DNA of 43,138 bases from Cochliopodium minus. Lineage: Eukaryota > Discosea > Himatismenida > Cochliopodiidae. Shown in pieces: positions 10,061 through 21,668 of this stretch. The notes under the pieces are model-generated. The model was not told the DNA's origin and made no database searches. It saw only the letters and a program-made list of their open reading frames with translations. Each line of letters begins with the position of its first letter. The first letter of the stretch is position 1. A program made the translations under genes and the position numbers. Location: contig JAMYWO010000195.1 in assembly GCA_024220525.1 (NCBI GenBank), positions 1 to 43,138 on the forward strand, read 5' to 3'.

Positions 10061-11866
10061 ATGTACGATCATTTCAATTTAGATGATAATCCTCTTGCAA
10101 AGCAAATTTCCTCTAGAGCCAATAACAACAAAAAAGAAGATAAAAAATCACCAAAAACAGAAGTGAAGAAAGGAGCAAACAAAGGTATGAGTTTTTTTAA
10201 TAATCAAAAGGATATAATTCTTTTCTGAATAAAATTGTACAATTCTTTCTCTCTTTATTAAATAATAAAAAATAAGAATCAACAACCCCCAATACTCTTG
10301 TGAAACACAAAAAAAATTCTCCATATACAGTAGAATATCATAATCCTGTCCAATATATTGGGCAGTATGTAATGTATGCATCTGTAAAAGCAAGAGGAAA
10401 AGAATGGAAAACATATACATGGATGGAGTACATTCTCTACAAAAAAGTGAAATGCATAGGATTGATGCAAAGTAAAAATCATCATTATCTGGGACTAATA
10501 ATAATCGAGTCTCATTATAAAATCGTTCCTATCAAAGATCTCAATCCATTGGCAGAAGATTTGGTGGCCCATGATTTGGAAGAGGCCTTGGAAATCTTTG
10601 AGAAATGGAAAAACGAGGGAATTACCGCACCTGAGAAGAAACACGATACCCGAACAAGAAAGAGCATCAATTACAAAGAAGAAGAAGTTGTTGAACCTTT
10701 CGAAGAAAATAACAGTGACAATTCCTACGAAGTCAAAAAAGGAACCCCCAAAAGAAAATCTACCTCCACCCCTTCCACTGTTAATGCTATTGGCAGCAAT
10801 AGTAATGGTAATGGTAGTGGAAATAAAAATGATAAAAAATACAATCATCTCAGATACACCAAGATTGGCGAACAACAGTGCGGAGAATATTTGATTTATA
10901 GTGCTTTGAAAATGAAGGATAATAGAATGCTCAGAGTTAATGATCTTGTTGTCCTTAATGAATCTAAGGATGATATTGATCCCAAAGTTTTGATCCTCCT
11001 TTTCAAGTTAAATAAAAGAGGTAAAAGACATTTTTCCCCCTTTATTCTCTTTTTTTTTTTTTAAATTAAATTATTTACATAATTAAAGTCAAGCAGACAT
11101 GAATTTAATTATTAAATTTTTATCTTAAAAAACATATTATTTCGTTAAAAATGTTTACAAAAAAATAATAAATAAAAAACAATAAATAATAAATTAATAA
11201 AAATAATAAATAATAAATAATAAGTAAATAAATAAGAATTAAGACAGAAGTAGAAAAAATAATAAATAAAATAAAATTAAAAATATGAACGATTTTTTGT
11301 TTTAATTTTAAAATAATAAAAACAAAATAAAATGGAAATAAGAATATTTTAACAAAAAAAAAAAAGGGGAAACATACAAAGCAAAAATATTGACAGAAGG
11401 AAAGATGGTAGAAGTGTCATGTTGTCATTTGAGACCAGCAGAAGGAACAGCAAGCACAGAAGAAACAAATGAAGCAATAAAACTCGCAGAAAATTGGAAA
11501 AAAGAACATTCAAAAGTAATAAAACCCTCCACCCTTCTCCCCCTCCATAAAGAGACCCTCAGTGATCATAATTACGAAAATGACGAATCTGATTATGTTG
11601 AACCTGTTACAAGAAAAAAAAAACAAAGAAGAGACTTTTCTCCTGAAAAATCTTCTCTTTTTCTCTCTCCTTCTCTTTCTCTTTCTTTTGATATAAAATA
11701 TATTGATGAAATTACCAAAATCAAAGACGAAAACATCAAACAAAAAGATGAGATCATCCGCCTCAAAGATCAAATCATTCAGCTTAAAGATGAAAAAATT
11801 TGCGAAAGAGAAGAAAAAATCAAAAATTTAAAACGGGAAATTGAAGAATTTAAAAAAACTAATTAA
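10061..11866 (+). CDS. Unrecognised family, two copies of the domain plus coiled coil (paralogue 2)
   Basis: Function unknown; paralogue of the gene ending at 9802. Exons 10061-10184, 10277-11020 and 11367-11866 join in phase; the last intron is an A/T-rich 346 bp. The protein carries the family domain twice. The first, degenerate copy runs from IGQYVMYASVKA to IVPIKDLNPLAED and ends in EALEIFEKWKNEG. The second, closer to the paralogue, runs from CGEYLIYSALKMKD through LRVNDLVVL to MVEVSCCHLRPAE and ends in EAIKLAENWKKE. Both copies thus end in the same helix. A basic/acidic linker with RKKKQRR and a C-terminal coiled coil (RLKDQIIQLKDEK) follow. The shared coiled coil suggests the two paralogues could pair. 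A chromatin-reader role is only a guess. Confidence 0.8.
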
Positions 11867-12056
11867 AAGTCTACTTCAATTCTTTTAATTTTTGAATATT
11901 TTGACTTTTTCGACAATGTCATTCTTTAATTTTCTTTTATATGAATTAGATATTGGAATTAATTTTTGTTAGTGTTTGGTAGACTTACAATCTATTGGAA
12001 AGATTTTTTGAAATATAGAAAAATATGAATTTTTAAATTTTTTAATAAAAAAAAAA

Positions 12057-13061
12057 TTAATTTTTATTCAATAAAAAAGCTCTATGTTCTTTTAAATCTT
12101 CCAATTTTTTGAGCAGAACATTGTACTCACTGCTGGTATCTGTGATTTCTACGTTGGTTTTTAAAGACTTTGACTCAATTGATTTGATTGCTTTTTCCCA
12201 TTTTTCATTCAAATCTTCAAACTCTCCATTCAAAGAGATTTCTCCATAAGTGAAGTCTCCTTTGATCATTAAAGAGTATTTTTGTTCCAATCTCTTGAGT
12301 TCTTTATCTCTTTTAATTTTAAGAGAAGAAAGTTGATTTTTGGCAAAAATACATCTCACAAAATTTTGGATTTTGACTACCGCTACCTCCTTTGAGTTTT
12401 CTTCTTCTACTTTGTTTAAGTGATTTTTGCAAAAGGTGTCTAAACAAATCCTTGTCTCTGTTTCTGTTTTATGTTTGAGGTGGTTTTGGAAAAAAGAGGA
12501 GAGAGTTTCTTTTATCTGTTCTTTGTTTTCAACAAAATAAGGTACTTCAATGAGAGTCTCCACCGAAGCAGAATCTGAATCAATATTCCTTTTTGGGGAA
12601 AATATGTTTGTGTTTTCAGTTAACTCTATGTCACTTTCAAAAACATTTTCGGTTATCTGTGATTCTTCACTCAAAGTAGAACTCAAAAGCACCAAATTTT
12701 CTTTTTTTTCAGTTTTATTTACAAAGTCTTCAAACTTCCTCTCATTTTCTATCTCAATGTTTTCTTCATTTGTGCGGTCACTAGGTTCATTGTCATTTTC
12801 ATTATCAACATTTTTAAATGCATTGTCATTCTCATTGTGAGATTTCTTGTTATTCATATTATTATCGTTTTCACTGCCAAATTCATTGAAGATATTCTTG
12901 TTGATGTGTTGATCATTTTCAGTTTCTTTGTCACCAGACATATTGAGATTGATAGAAACAGGAACAAAAAGAGGGTAAGAGTCGAGGGAAGCACTTAAAG
13001 GTGAATTTTTGGGAGAAGAAAGAAGAATCTTCATCATATTTTTCTCTATTTTTATATCTTC

Positions 13062-13100
<39 letters not shown>

Positions 13101-14912
13101 ATTATTATTAATATTATTATTAATATTATTATTATTATTATTAATACTATTATTAATACTCTTATTAATACTATAATTAATACTCTCATCATTCTCATTC
13201 TTGCTATTATAGTAGTTGAGTTGTTTAGGTGAAATTTTGTTAGAAAGGGGGGTACTATAGACATCAGGAGAAGAAAAACTGTTGGATAAAGGAACAGAGA
13301 CAGGTGTAAATAAAGGATGTTTTATATCTTTATCTTCAACTATTTCATCTACTTCATCTTCTTCTACTTCTTCTTCATCTACTTTATCTTCTTTATCTTC
13401 TTCATATTTATCTTCTTTATCATCTTTGCCAAGATTTACTTCTATCTCTTTATCTTCTTCTACTTCCAAATTTACAACCAAATCATCATCAAAATAATCT
13501 TCATCGTCATCCAAATCTTCTTCTAAATCTTTTAGATCATTTTCACCAAGATTTACTTGAACTTCTTCTTCAACTTCATCATCCATATCTGACTTTTCCT
13601 CTTGATCTTCCACTTGATTGTTTCCATCTACATTTGCATCTTCTGCTTCATTAATTTGATCTTCCAAAACAATATTTTCTTTTTTAAAAGGTTGGTTGTT
13701 AGGATTGGAGGGGAGTTGAAGAGGAAGTGGGAGTGTTGGTGTTGGGGAAATAGGTGAAGAAGAAAGTGAGGAGAGCGAAAGAGAAGAAGGAGGAGAAATA
13801 AAAGGAGCAGTAGTGGCAGTAGTAGCAGTAGTTGTTGTAGTATTATTAGTAGTAGGAGTAGAAATAGAAGAAATAGAAGGAGAAAAGGTAATGTTTTCAC
13901 TGGATAAAAGAGTACTTTGAACAAGAGAGTTTCTGTTTTTGTTTTTGTTGGAAGAAGGATGAGAAAGGAGAGAAGGAGAGATTATTTTTGAAAGAGAAAG
14001 TCTGATTTGTTTTTTGTTAGGATCTTTCATAGTTTGAAGTAAAGTATCTTTATTGTTAAAAGGTGAAGGGTTGGGTGTATTGTTACTAGAGTTGGAGAGG
14101 GAAGAGTTGGAGGAAAAAGAATTTCTGTGTTGAGGAGTATTTTTGGAGAGGGGAGTGGATTCATATGATAAACGGTTCTTGGAAGGGAGTGGAGTGGAAA
14201 TAGGGGTAGAGAGAGGGGTGGAAAGGAGAGATTGATCATTTTGAAAAGATAATCTAGGATTTTTGGAAAGATTGTAAATTCTTTGAAAGTTTTTGGAATT
14301 GCTGTTGGTTTTTTCTTGGGAAGAAGGAGAATTTGAATCAGAATTGTGTTTCTGGATTGTATTGTCCATATTTATAGAATTGTTGTTATTCAATAAATCT
14401 TTATCCAAGATTATTTCTTCGGGCAAATCATCCAAATGTATGCTATCATTCATATTTGAATCCTCTTCATCCATAAAATCTTCATTGTTTCCTTCATCTT
14501 TGCTATCTTCGAGATTGACAATAATAGAATCATCTTTACTTTCTATTTCGTTTCTTTCACTAAAAGGGGTGGAATTAATTTTGTTTGTGGTACTTTCTTT
14601 GTAATTAATTGAATTTTTTGGAATGAATTCCTCATTTTTTTTTATTTCTTCTCTTTTTAGGGGTGTTATGAAGGGTGTTTTGAAGGGTGTTTGCAAAGGA
14701 CCAAGTTCAACACTAATCATGATTTCATCATCGATTATCTTGTGCTGTTTTTTTGGAGTATAGAGGAAGTTATTGAATTGATTTTTATTTTCTTTATTTT
14801 CTTTATTCTCATTTTTGATTGTCTCCTTTTTATATTTATTTCCAAATTTTTTTTCTAATTTCTTCTCAACATCATCAGGGAGTACAACTAAAGTCCTTCT
14901 TCTATTTTGCAT
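12057..14912 (-). CDS. Large Asn/Ser-rich protein with IQ motif and C-terminal coiled coil
   Basis: A single open frame of 951 codons with no evident intron. The start is MQNRRRTLVVLPDD, followed by a Lys/Asn-rich stretch and several Thr-Pro repeats (LGPLQTPFKTPF, LSTPLSTPISTPL) that look like proline-directed phosphorylation sites. Acidic blocks and an Asn run (about 13060-13150, encoded by AAT repeats) come next. The conserved part is the last 200 residues, with KIQNFVRCIFAKNQL, a fit to the IQ calmodulin-binding consensus, then a charged coiled coil (LKIKRDKELKRLEQKY) to the end. This may be a cytoskeletal or centrosomal scaffold, but no family is recognised. Confidence 0.8.
13062..13150. 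repeat. ATT triplet run coding for Asn on the minus strand
   Basis: Imperfect ATT/AAT triplets within the IQ-motif gene translate as Asn runs broken by Ile. They stay in frame, so length change here would alter only the homopolymer. Confidence 0.85.
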
Positions 14913-14982
14913 TTTTTTTTATTTATTTATTATATATAACGTTTTTATATTTTTCAATAAATTGGCGCAAAAAAAAAACGAT

Positions 14983-16393
14983 TTAATTAAACTTTGGGAA
15001 AAGTTTTTGGTTAATTAAAAAAGCACTCTTCTTTGAATAAGTATCTTTTTGATTGGAAGCAAGGTTATAATAATGGAGAGCCAATTTCATATCTTTTTCA
15101 ACACCAATACCTTTTTCTAACATGTGTGCAACGTGTTTTTGGGAAATCAGATCTCCCAAATCTGCCGCTTTTTTAAAATAAATAAAAGCTTTCTTCTCAT
15201 CTTTTTTGAGACTCTTTTCTTCATCTTTTTTTATGGGATTGAATGAATCATAAACCCCATTCATATAAAGAAATGCCAGGTTTTTAAAAGAAAGAGGAGC
15301 AATCTTTGAAAAAACAGACCCCTCTCTTTCCTCTTTTTCTTCTTTTTTGATAAAATCATTTTTACTGTTATTACTACTACTTTCACTGTTATTATTGTGG
15401 GTGTTGTTAAGGTTATGAGAAGAAAGAGAAGAAGAGAGGTAGAGAGAAATAGAGGTTTTAATATTCGGGGAAACACCCCATCCCTTTTCATACATCATTG
15501 CCAAGAAATATTCTGCTGTTTTGTCTCCTTCTTTTCTTGATCTTTCAAAATATTTCACGGCTTCCTCATAATCTTTTTTTACTCCATTTTTTCCTTTATA
15601 AAAATGTATATTAAAAAAACTTTAAATTTGATAATTTAGAATTTTTTGAAAACCTTTTAAATATAAATAGGCAAGATGAGAAGAAGCTTTGGTGAATCCA
15701 CTATCAGATGCTAACTTAAAATAATGAAGAGATTTAATAAAGTTTTTTTCAACAGATATTCCTTTTTCATACATTTCTCCCAATAAAAAATAACTTTTTG
15801 CTTCTTTTGATGCTTTTTCCAAATATTCTACTGCCTTTTTCCCATCTTTTTTAACTAAAATCAAAATTATTTGAACAGAATTGTTAAAATATATTTAAAG
15901 ATTTACCATCTCTATAAATAAGTGCAAGGTTTATCAAAGAAAGGGTATCTCCTAAAATAACATTTTTTTCATAATAGAGAATAGATCGTTCATAATCTTT
16001 TGGTATTCCTGTTCTGTAATGAAATCCCAAAGCATTATTTGCAATGCTATCTCCCAATTCTGATGATTTTTGATAATAGAACAAAGATTTTTGGTCATCT
16101 TGTCGAATTCCTATTCCTTTTTTATAAATATATCCTAAATTATTCAATGAAATTGTATTTCCATCATTCCCAGATTTTTCATACAATTCAATTGCTTTAT
16201 TTATATCTTTTTCAACCCCATTCCCCAATAAATAAGAATTTGCAAGATTATTTAATTTAGATGATGAATTCTCTTCCCATAATGGAAAATTTCTATATTT
16301 TTCAAAATCATAATATGAATTGTTTGAACTGATTGATCTTATACAATTCTGAAATCTATTAATTTTTAGGAAAATTTTTTTGAAAGATTTCAT
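14983..16393 (-). CDS. Sel1-repeat protein with likely mitochondrial presequence
   Basis: Helical-repeat protein-interaction scaffold of the Sel1 (TPR-related) class. Exons 16393-15907, 15854-15654 and 15593-14983 join in phase. The repeats follow the usual pattern, e.g. NNLANSYLLGNGVEKDINKA, LGYIYKKGIGIRQDDQKS, LGEMYEKGISVEKNFIKS, and VAHMLEKGIGVEKDMKLALH near the end. There are about nine to ten units, with an insert rich in Ser/Asn between two of them near 15330-15440. The N-terminus MKSFKKIFLKINRFQNCIRS is basic, amphipathic and without acidic residues, which suggests import into mitochondria. Partners are unknown. Confidence 0.87.
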
Positions 16394-16561
16394 TTTTTTA
16401 TTTATTTTTTTTGTTTTCCAATTAGATTTAGATTGGTAGATCTTTCTTTGGTTAGCTTTGGAATCTCCTAAAATTCAATTTTTCATTTTTCTTGTTTCCC
16501 GAAACATCTAAATTATTAGAAAAAACTTTTAGATCAATAAAAAAAAAAAATTGAAAGAATA

Positions 16562-17958
16562 ATGAAATCTCCTTTATTTTCGATTTTACTTGTCTCCATT
16601 TTTTTTATCTCTTTCATTTATTCAAGAGAAATTCGATACAGAAGAAATATCGAAACCCTTTCTAATGAAGAATTGGATGACCTTGCTATTGCTCTTAAAA
16701 AAATGGGATCTCTTAATAGGGTAAACAACACATTAATTTTTTGGAAATAATAAAAAAATTAATATATTTTTTCAATTAAAAGGATAATAGTCAGTCCAAA
16801 TTTCAAATCATTGGAGGATACCATGGAGAACCAAACAGATGGTGTCATTTTGGAGAAGATGGAGATATGGATGAGACCAGATTTTTATCATGGCACAGAG
16901 CATATCTTTTGAGATTTGAAAATTATTTGAGGGAAGCTAGTGGGAAAAATATCTCTATCCCTTATTATGATTGTGCAAGTGATTATTCAGTTTTTAACAA
17001 TGAATTGCCACAAAGACTCACAAGAAGACCCTTTAATGCAGGATGGGTATCCATGGCAGAAAGATATACCCAAAGAGAAATGGGATTGGATGAATTGAAT
17101 TTGGGTACCTGCAGAGATAAAGTAAGAAGAACATTCAGAAAGAGATATTCAAGCACCCTCGATTTTCAAGAGGATTTGAGAAAGGGAATCCATAATTTTT
17201 TGCATTTATGGCTTGGAAGTGATATGGCAGATTTATCTTATTCTTCCTTTGATCCTATTTTCTGGTTCCATCATGCCAATATTGATAGATTATGGCAGAT
17301 ATGGCAAAAGAGTGAAGGAAAAAGAGTCCAAGAAAGAGAAATAGCTAATAGGGAAGAATTTTTGGATTGGGATTTTTCAAGAAGAGGATTCAGAGGTTCC
17401 AAATATGGACATTTCATGGATAGTGACCAACTCCCTTCTTTGGGTGGGGCATCTGGAAGAATCACTGTTGTTTATGATGATGAGTCCAATATTTTTTCAT
17501 CCTCTCAAGGAGAAGACAAGAGAGAAATAAATGAGGAAGCGGGAGAAAAAAAAGATATCAACATTGTTCTCAAAAATTTGGCTCCAACTGCCGATTCTTA
17601 TATCATTCGTGCTTCTTCAAAGATTGATAATAAGACCATCCCACTTGGAGATTTTACCATTATGGGTTATGGTGCATGTTGTGAACATAATATTTGCTCC
17701 TCAAAAAAGAATGAAACAATTCAAGAATCTATTGATGTCTCTGATGTATGGAATCAAATCAACAAAAAGGAAAAACTCAATATTTCTCTCCATATTTTTA
17801 ATCTTTCCAAGAAAAAAAAAATTGATCTCAATGAATTGCAATCAATTTTCAAAACCACTATCCAACAGATCAAAAATGTTGAGTTTATTTGGGAAGAAGA
17901 TAACAACAATTCTAGAAATTCTGAAAGTTACCCACAAATCGTTGTCGAAAATAATTAA
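16562..17958 (+). CDS. Secreted tyrosinase (type 3 copper oxidase)
   Basis: Oxidises monophenols and/or o-diphenols to quinones. Two exons (16562-16720 and 16783-17958) give about 444 residues. A signal peptide (MKSPLFSILLVSIFFISFIYS) sends it to the secretory route. All six copper ligands appear to be present. CuA has His67 (GGYHGEPN), His75 (WCHFGED) and His91 (FLSWHRAYLLRFE). CuB has His190 and His194 (IHNFLHLWLG) and a His of DPIFWFHHANIDRLW at 216/217. The C-terminal about 170 residues contain a beta-rich region with a GYGACCEHNICSS cysteine cluster and no membrane anchor. Likely uses are wall or cyst-coat cross-linking or pigment, which the sequence does not show. It is transcribed towards the H+-ATPase that follows. 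Confidence 0.93.
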
Positions 17959-18176
17959 AACAATCTTGATTTCATCCTTTAATAAAGATATTTTAAATAA
18001 TTTTTGTATTTAAAAATATATCTTAAATTAAATATTTGATTGGATTGTCTGCAAGATTGCATTCTTTTTATCAAACAACAGCCATTTTTCTTTTGAAGAA
18101 GTGTGTTTTAGTTTAATTCTATTTTTTAAATTCAAAAAAAAAAATTTAAAAAAAATTAGAATCTTACGTATAAAAA

Positions 18177-19901
18177 ATGGAAAAGGGAGATCTTAAAAAA
18201 CCTCTTCTAGAGGATTCTACAAACAGCCTTTTTTTGAATCTGGAGGACAATGATGATATTTCACTCACAATTAAAAATTGGGAGGAATATAAAGGATTAA
18301 CTGAAGATGAAGCCACTGAAAGAATATTGAAATATGGAAAAAATGTGATAGAAGAAAAGAAAATATCAATTTGGTGGAAAATATTCCAATATTTCATCAC
18401 TCCTATGGCCATTATGATGGAAATTGCACTTATTATTTCAATAGCGTAATTTCAATTTAAAAAAATTAATCAAACTTTAAACTGATATCCTTGGTTAACA
18501 AAGTGTTGGTGATTATATTGATTTTATTGTAATATTATTTCTTTTGATTTTGAATGGGGTGATTGGATTTGTCGAAGAAAGGAGAGCAGGAGATGCGATT
18601 TCTGCACTGAAAAGTACTCTGGCACAACAGGCATCAGTTTGTAGAAATGGAAGATGGTATACTATTGAAGCAGCAGAATTAGTGCCTGGTGATTTAGTCA
18701 GATTATGTATTGGTGATTTGGTTCCTGCTGATTGTGTTTTACACGGAGGAAAAAAATTGGTTGTTGATCAATCAGGTAAAATTTCAATTTACGAAAACCA
18801 AAAATTTTATTAATTTCATTTTAATAACTAAATTAACTTACATTATTTTTGTTAACTTAAATCCAAAAAAATTAAGGAATAACTGGAGAATCAATACCCG
18901 TAAATAAAAAATTAAAGGAATTTGTTTTTTGTGGATCAACAATCAAGAGCGGAGAAATGACAGCCATCGTCGATAAAACAGGTTATAGAACCACACATGG
19001 AAGGTTTTTTTTTTTCATTATATTTCCTTTGATTTTTCAATTATTTGTATCCTATATAGATCCGCCAAATTGATACAAACTGTGGAAAATCAAGGTATAA
19101 GAAATTATTGAAATGAATTCTTTTAGATTTAATTTCTTTTTTTATTTATTTTTATTTACAAAGGTCATTTTCAAAAAGTGGTGTTTACCATTGCTTTGTT
19201 GTTGATGATAATCTCTATAATATTGGTGACAATTATATTGATTGTCGGATTGACAGTGAAAGAAAGCACAAAGAATGATCCTATCAAACTTGTTGAGCTT
19301 TGTTTGGTTATCATCGTTGCTTCCATTCCAATTGCTCTTCCAGCTGTTACTACTGGAACAATGGCCGGTAAAAAGTTTTATATTTTAATTTATTATTTAT
19401 TATATTTTTTATTTTTACATATTTATTTTTATTTAATTCCTATTCTATTTTCTATTTTTTATTTTATTTTATTCTTAGATTTTTTATTTAACTTTAATTT
19501 TTAAAGTTGGAGCAAGAACACTTGCATCAGAAGGAGCAGTGACACGCAGATTGACGGCTATTGAGGAATTGGCAGGAATGGAAATTTTGTGTGTTGATAA
19601 AACTGGTACTCTCACCAAAAATGAGTTAACCATTGATGTACCTCTTTTCCCCTTTATATTCTTATTTTATCAAATTTAATTAATTTATTTAATTTATTTC
19701 ATTTAATTTATTTAATTCAATTTAGTTTATTTTGATTAATATTATTTTGATTAATTATTTAATTTATAAAAGGAACCATGGTTAAATGAGGGAATAAGAA
19801 AAGAAGAGTTGTTGTTGTACGCAGCATTGTCAGCATCAGATCATAGTAAAGAACCAATAGAAATGATATTGGCAGGGTGTGTGGAAGGAGTAGTGAAAAG
19901 T
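18177..19901 (+). CDS. P3A plasma-membrane H+-ATPase, N-terminal half
   Basis: Proton pump of the plasma membrane. The start at 18177 gives MEKGDLKKPLLEDS. Seven exons join in phase: cytoplasmic N-terminus with GLTEDEATERILKYGKN; TM1-2 region (FQYFITPMAIMMEIALIISIA, then DYIDFIVILFLLILNGVIGF); actuator domain with LVPGDLVRL and the TGES loop (GITGESIPV); TM3-4 with VASIPIALPAV; then the phosphorylation site CVDKTGTLTKNEL. The last exon, YAALSASDHSKEPIEMILAG, is cut at the N at 19902. What follows that N does not match the expected continuation. Length and motifs fit P3A pumps. It covers exactly the half that the fragment at 1-1056 lacks, but the two need not be one gene. Confidence 0.93.
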
Positions 19902-19902
19902 N
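19902..19902. other. Single N, probable contig join
   Basis: A proton-pump exon ends abruptly at the left, and an unrelated exon of a SPRY-like gene starts in mid-coding at the right. This shows discontinuity rather than a simple base ambiguity. Confidence 0.8.
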
Positions 19903-21421
19903 TGATCTATTTCAAAGAGTATGTCAAAAGAGAACAAAGAGAAGATCTTTTGCAAGAAAGTAGTTTGGGACTCCCCAATAATTTTAACTGTTGGAAAAAT
20001 TATTTTTTGAACAGATTTTTCAACTTTTGGGATGAAAAAAGATTTGAAGGTTTACAATTCTTTAAACTTTTTTTTTAACAAAATTTTTTATTTTTATTTT
20101 AATTTTTTATTTTTTTAAATTTTTTCTTTAAAAAACCTTGGTCATTCTCATTAAAAAGAATTTATTAAATTTTATTAAAATTTTTATTTCATAAATTTAT
20201 TGAATATTTTTTTACTTTTTTAAAAGCTTTTTTTTTTAATTTTCTATTTTTGTTTTAAAAAAACTTTCATATTGATTAAAACAAAATTTTTTATAAGAAT
20301 TTTTTTTACAATACTCAGAAAAATTTATTTTCTGTATTAATTATTTAAATTGGCCAATTTATTTTTTTTAAAAAAAATTTTTTATCATTTTTTTGGTTTA
20401 AAATTTGTCTTAAATTTAATTTAATAAATTAATTTTTTACCACACAAAAAGGTACCACTTTTTATGTGGGCGAAAAAGACCGAAGAATATTGAATTCTGT
20501 TATTAAAAATGATTATCATTGGAAAGCAGCCCTCACTAATTCTCATCTTATTGAAGGTTTACTGTATCCTTTTGAGGTATTATTCAATTATTTAATTATT
20601 TATAATTTTTTATCAATTTATGTTTATATCCAATAAATTTTCATTTTTAATTATTTTTTCAATTAAAAAATTTTTTTTTTATTTTTATTTACATGATATT
20701 TTTTATTTTTATTTTGTTAGATCATCAAATATTCTTTCATGCACGTTGTTTTTGGTGTCACAAGAGAAGAAGTTAACGTAAATTCAAATGCATCGTACGG
20801 CACATGTAAAAATAGATTTGGTAATTTAATTTTATATCTAATTATTTTTTTTATTTATTTTTTTTAAATCATTTCCATATTTAATTATAATCATCAACTG
20901 ACAAATATGTTTATTTAAAAAATTCCATTCCATTTTAAATTTATAATTTAATAATTATAATTTTTAAACAGGATACATGGTCTATGAAAATACTGTGTAC
21001 CGCTGTCATGATGGAAAAGGAGTTCCTGTCACAGAGTAATTTTTTCATTTATTATCAAATTTATTTTCGTTTTTATTTTATCTTCTGTTAACTATTACTT
21101 TGATTGCTTTAATTTTTTTTTTTTCGTTATAAAAGACATTTACCATTGGAAAAAGGTTCAATAGTGTATATAATGGTACACGAAAATTCATACAACAGCC
21201 AAAAAGAAACATTGGCCAAAGCAAGCATCTTTGTAAAAGCTCCCTCATCTGAAAAGATCGAATATCAATTAACCTTTTCCAAAATTCCCTTGTCTCCTGG
21301 CAAAAAGTTGTTTGGATTCGTCACTATTTTGAACTCTTATTATGAGATCAAGAAGTTGGATTCTATAGGCAATGGAAACAGTTACTTGCCCAAAAATTTA
21401 TTGGAGATAAAGTTTGATTAA
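19903..21421 (+). CDS. SPRY-like protein, 5' end missing
   Basis: Exons 19904-20049, 20452-20576, 20721-20820, 20972-about 21038 and about 21136-21421 join in phase (for example the Gly at DEKRFEG is split GG/T in the expected way). The first visible part (YVKREQREDLLQESS, NCWKNYFLNRF) may be the end of an F-box-like or helical module. The rest has the rhythm of a SPRY/B30.2-type beta-sandwich: LLYPFEIIKYSFMHVVFGVT, FGYMVYENTVYRCHDGKG, LEKGSIVYIMVHE, KLFGFVTILNSYYEIKKLD. SPRY identity is moderate only. The N-terminus is lost at the join. It would act as a protein-binding module, perhaps of a ubiquitin-ligase adaptor. Introns are long and nearly pure A/T. Confidence 0.65.
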
Positions 21422-21668
21422 AACTAGAGTTATTCGGAAAAAATTAAAGATCTACTTTTTCTTTTCTTTCCTTTCAATTTGAGAAATTCTTTAATAACAG
21501 TCTTATTTTTCAAAAAAAAAAAAAAAAATTAATTTATTATATGAGCGGGATTAAGTTCGGAAATGAAATCAAATTTAATTTTTCAATATTGTTCTTATTC
21601 GGGACTAAATTGAGGACTTTCCTGATGATATTTGCCATACATTTAATATCAAAAAAAAATAAAAAAAA

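Noticed and set aside
13282-14604. Several plus-strand Ser-rich frames
   Set aside because: They are shadows of the long Asn/Asp/Glu-rich minus-strand gene.
12057-14912. Possible CRISPR-like or satellite array in repeated codons
   Set aside because: Repeats are triplet runs of amino-acid homopolymers without fixed spacers. The genome is eukaryotic.
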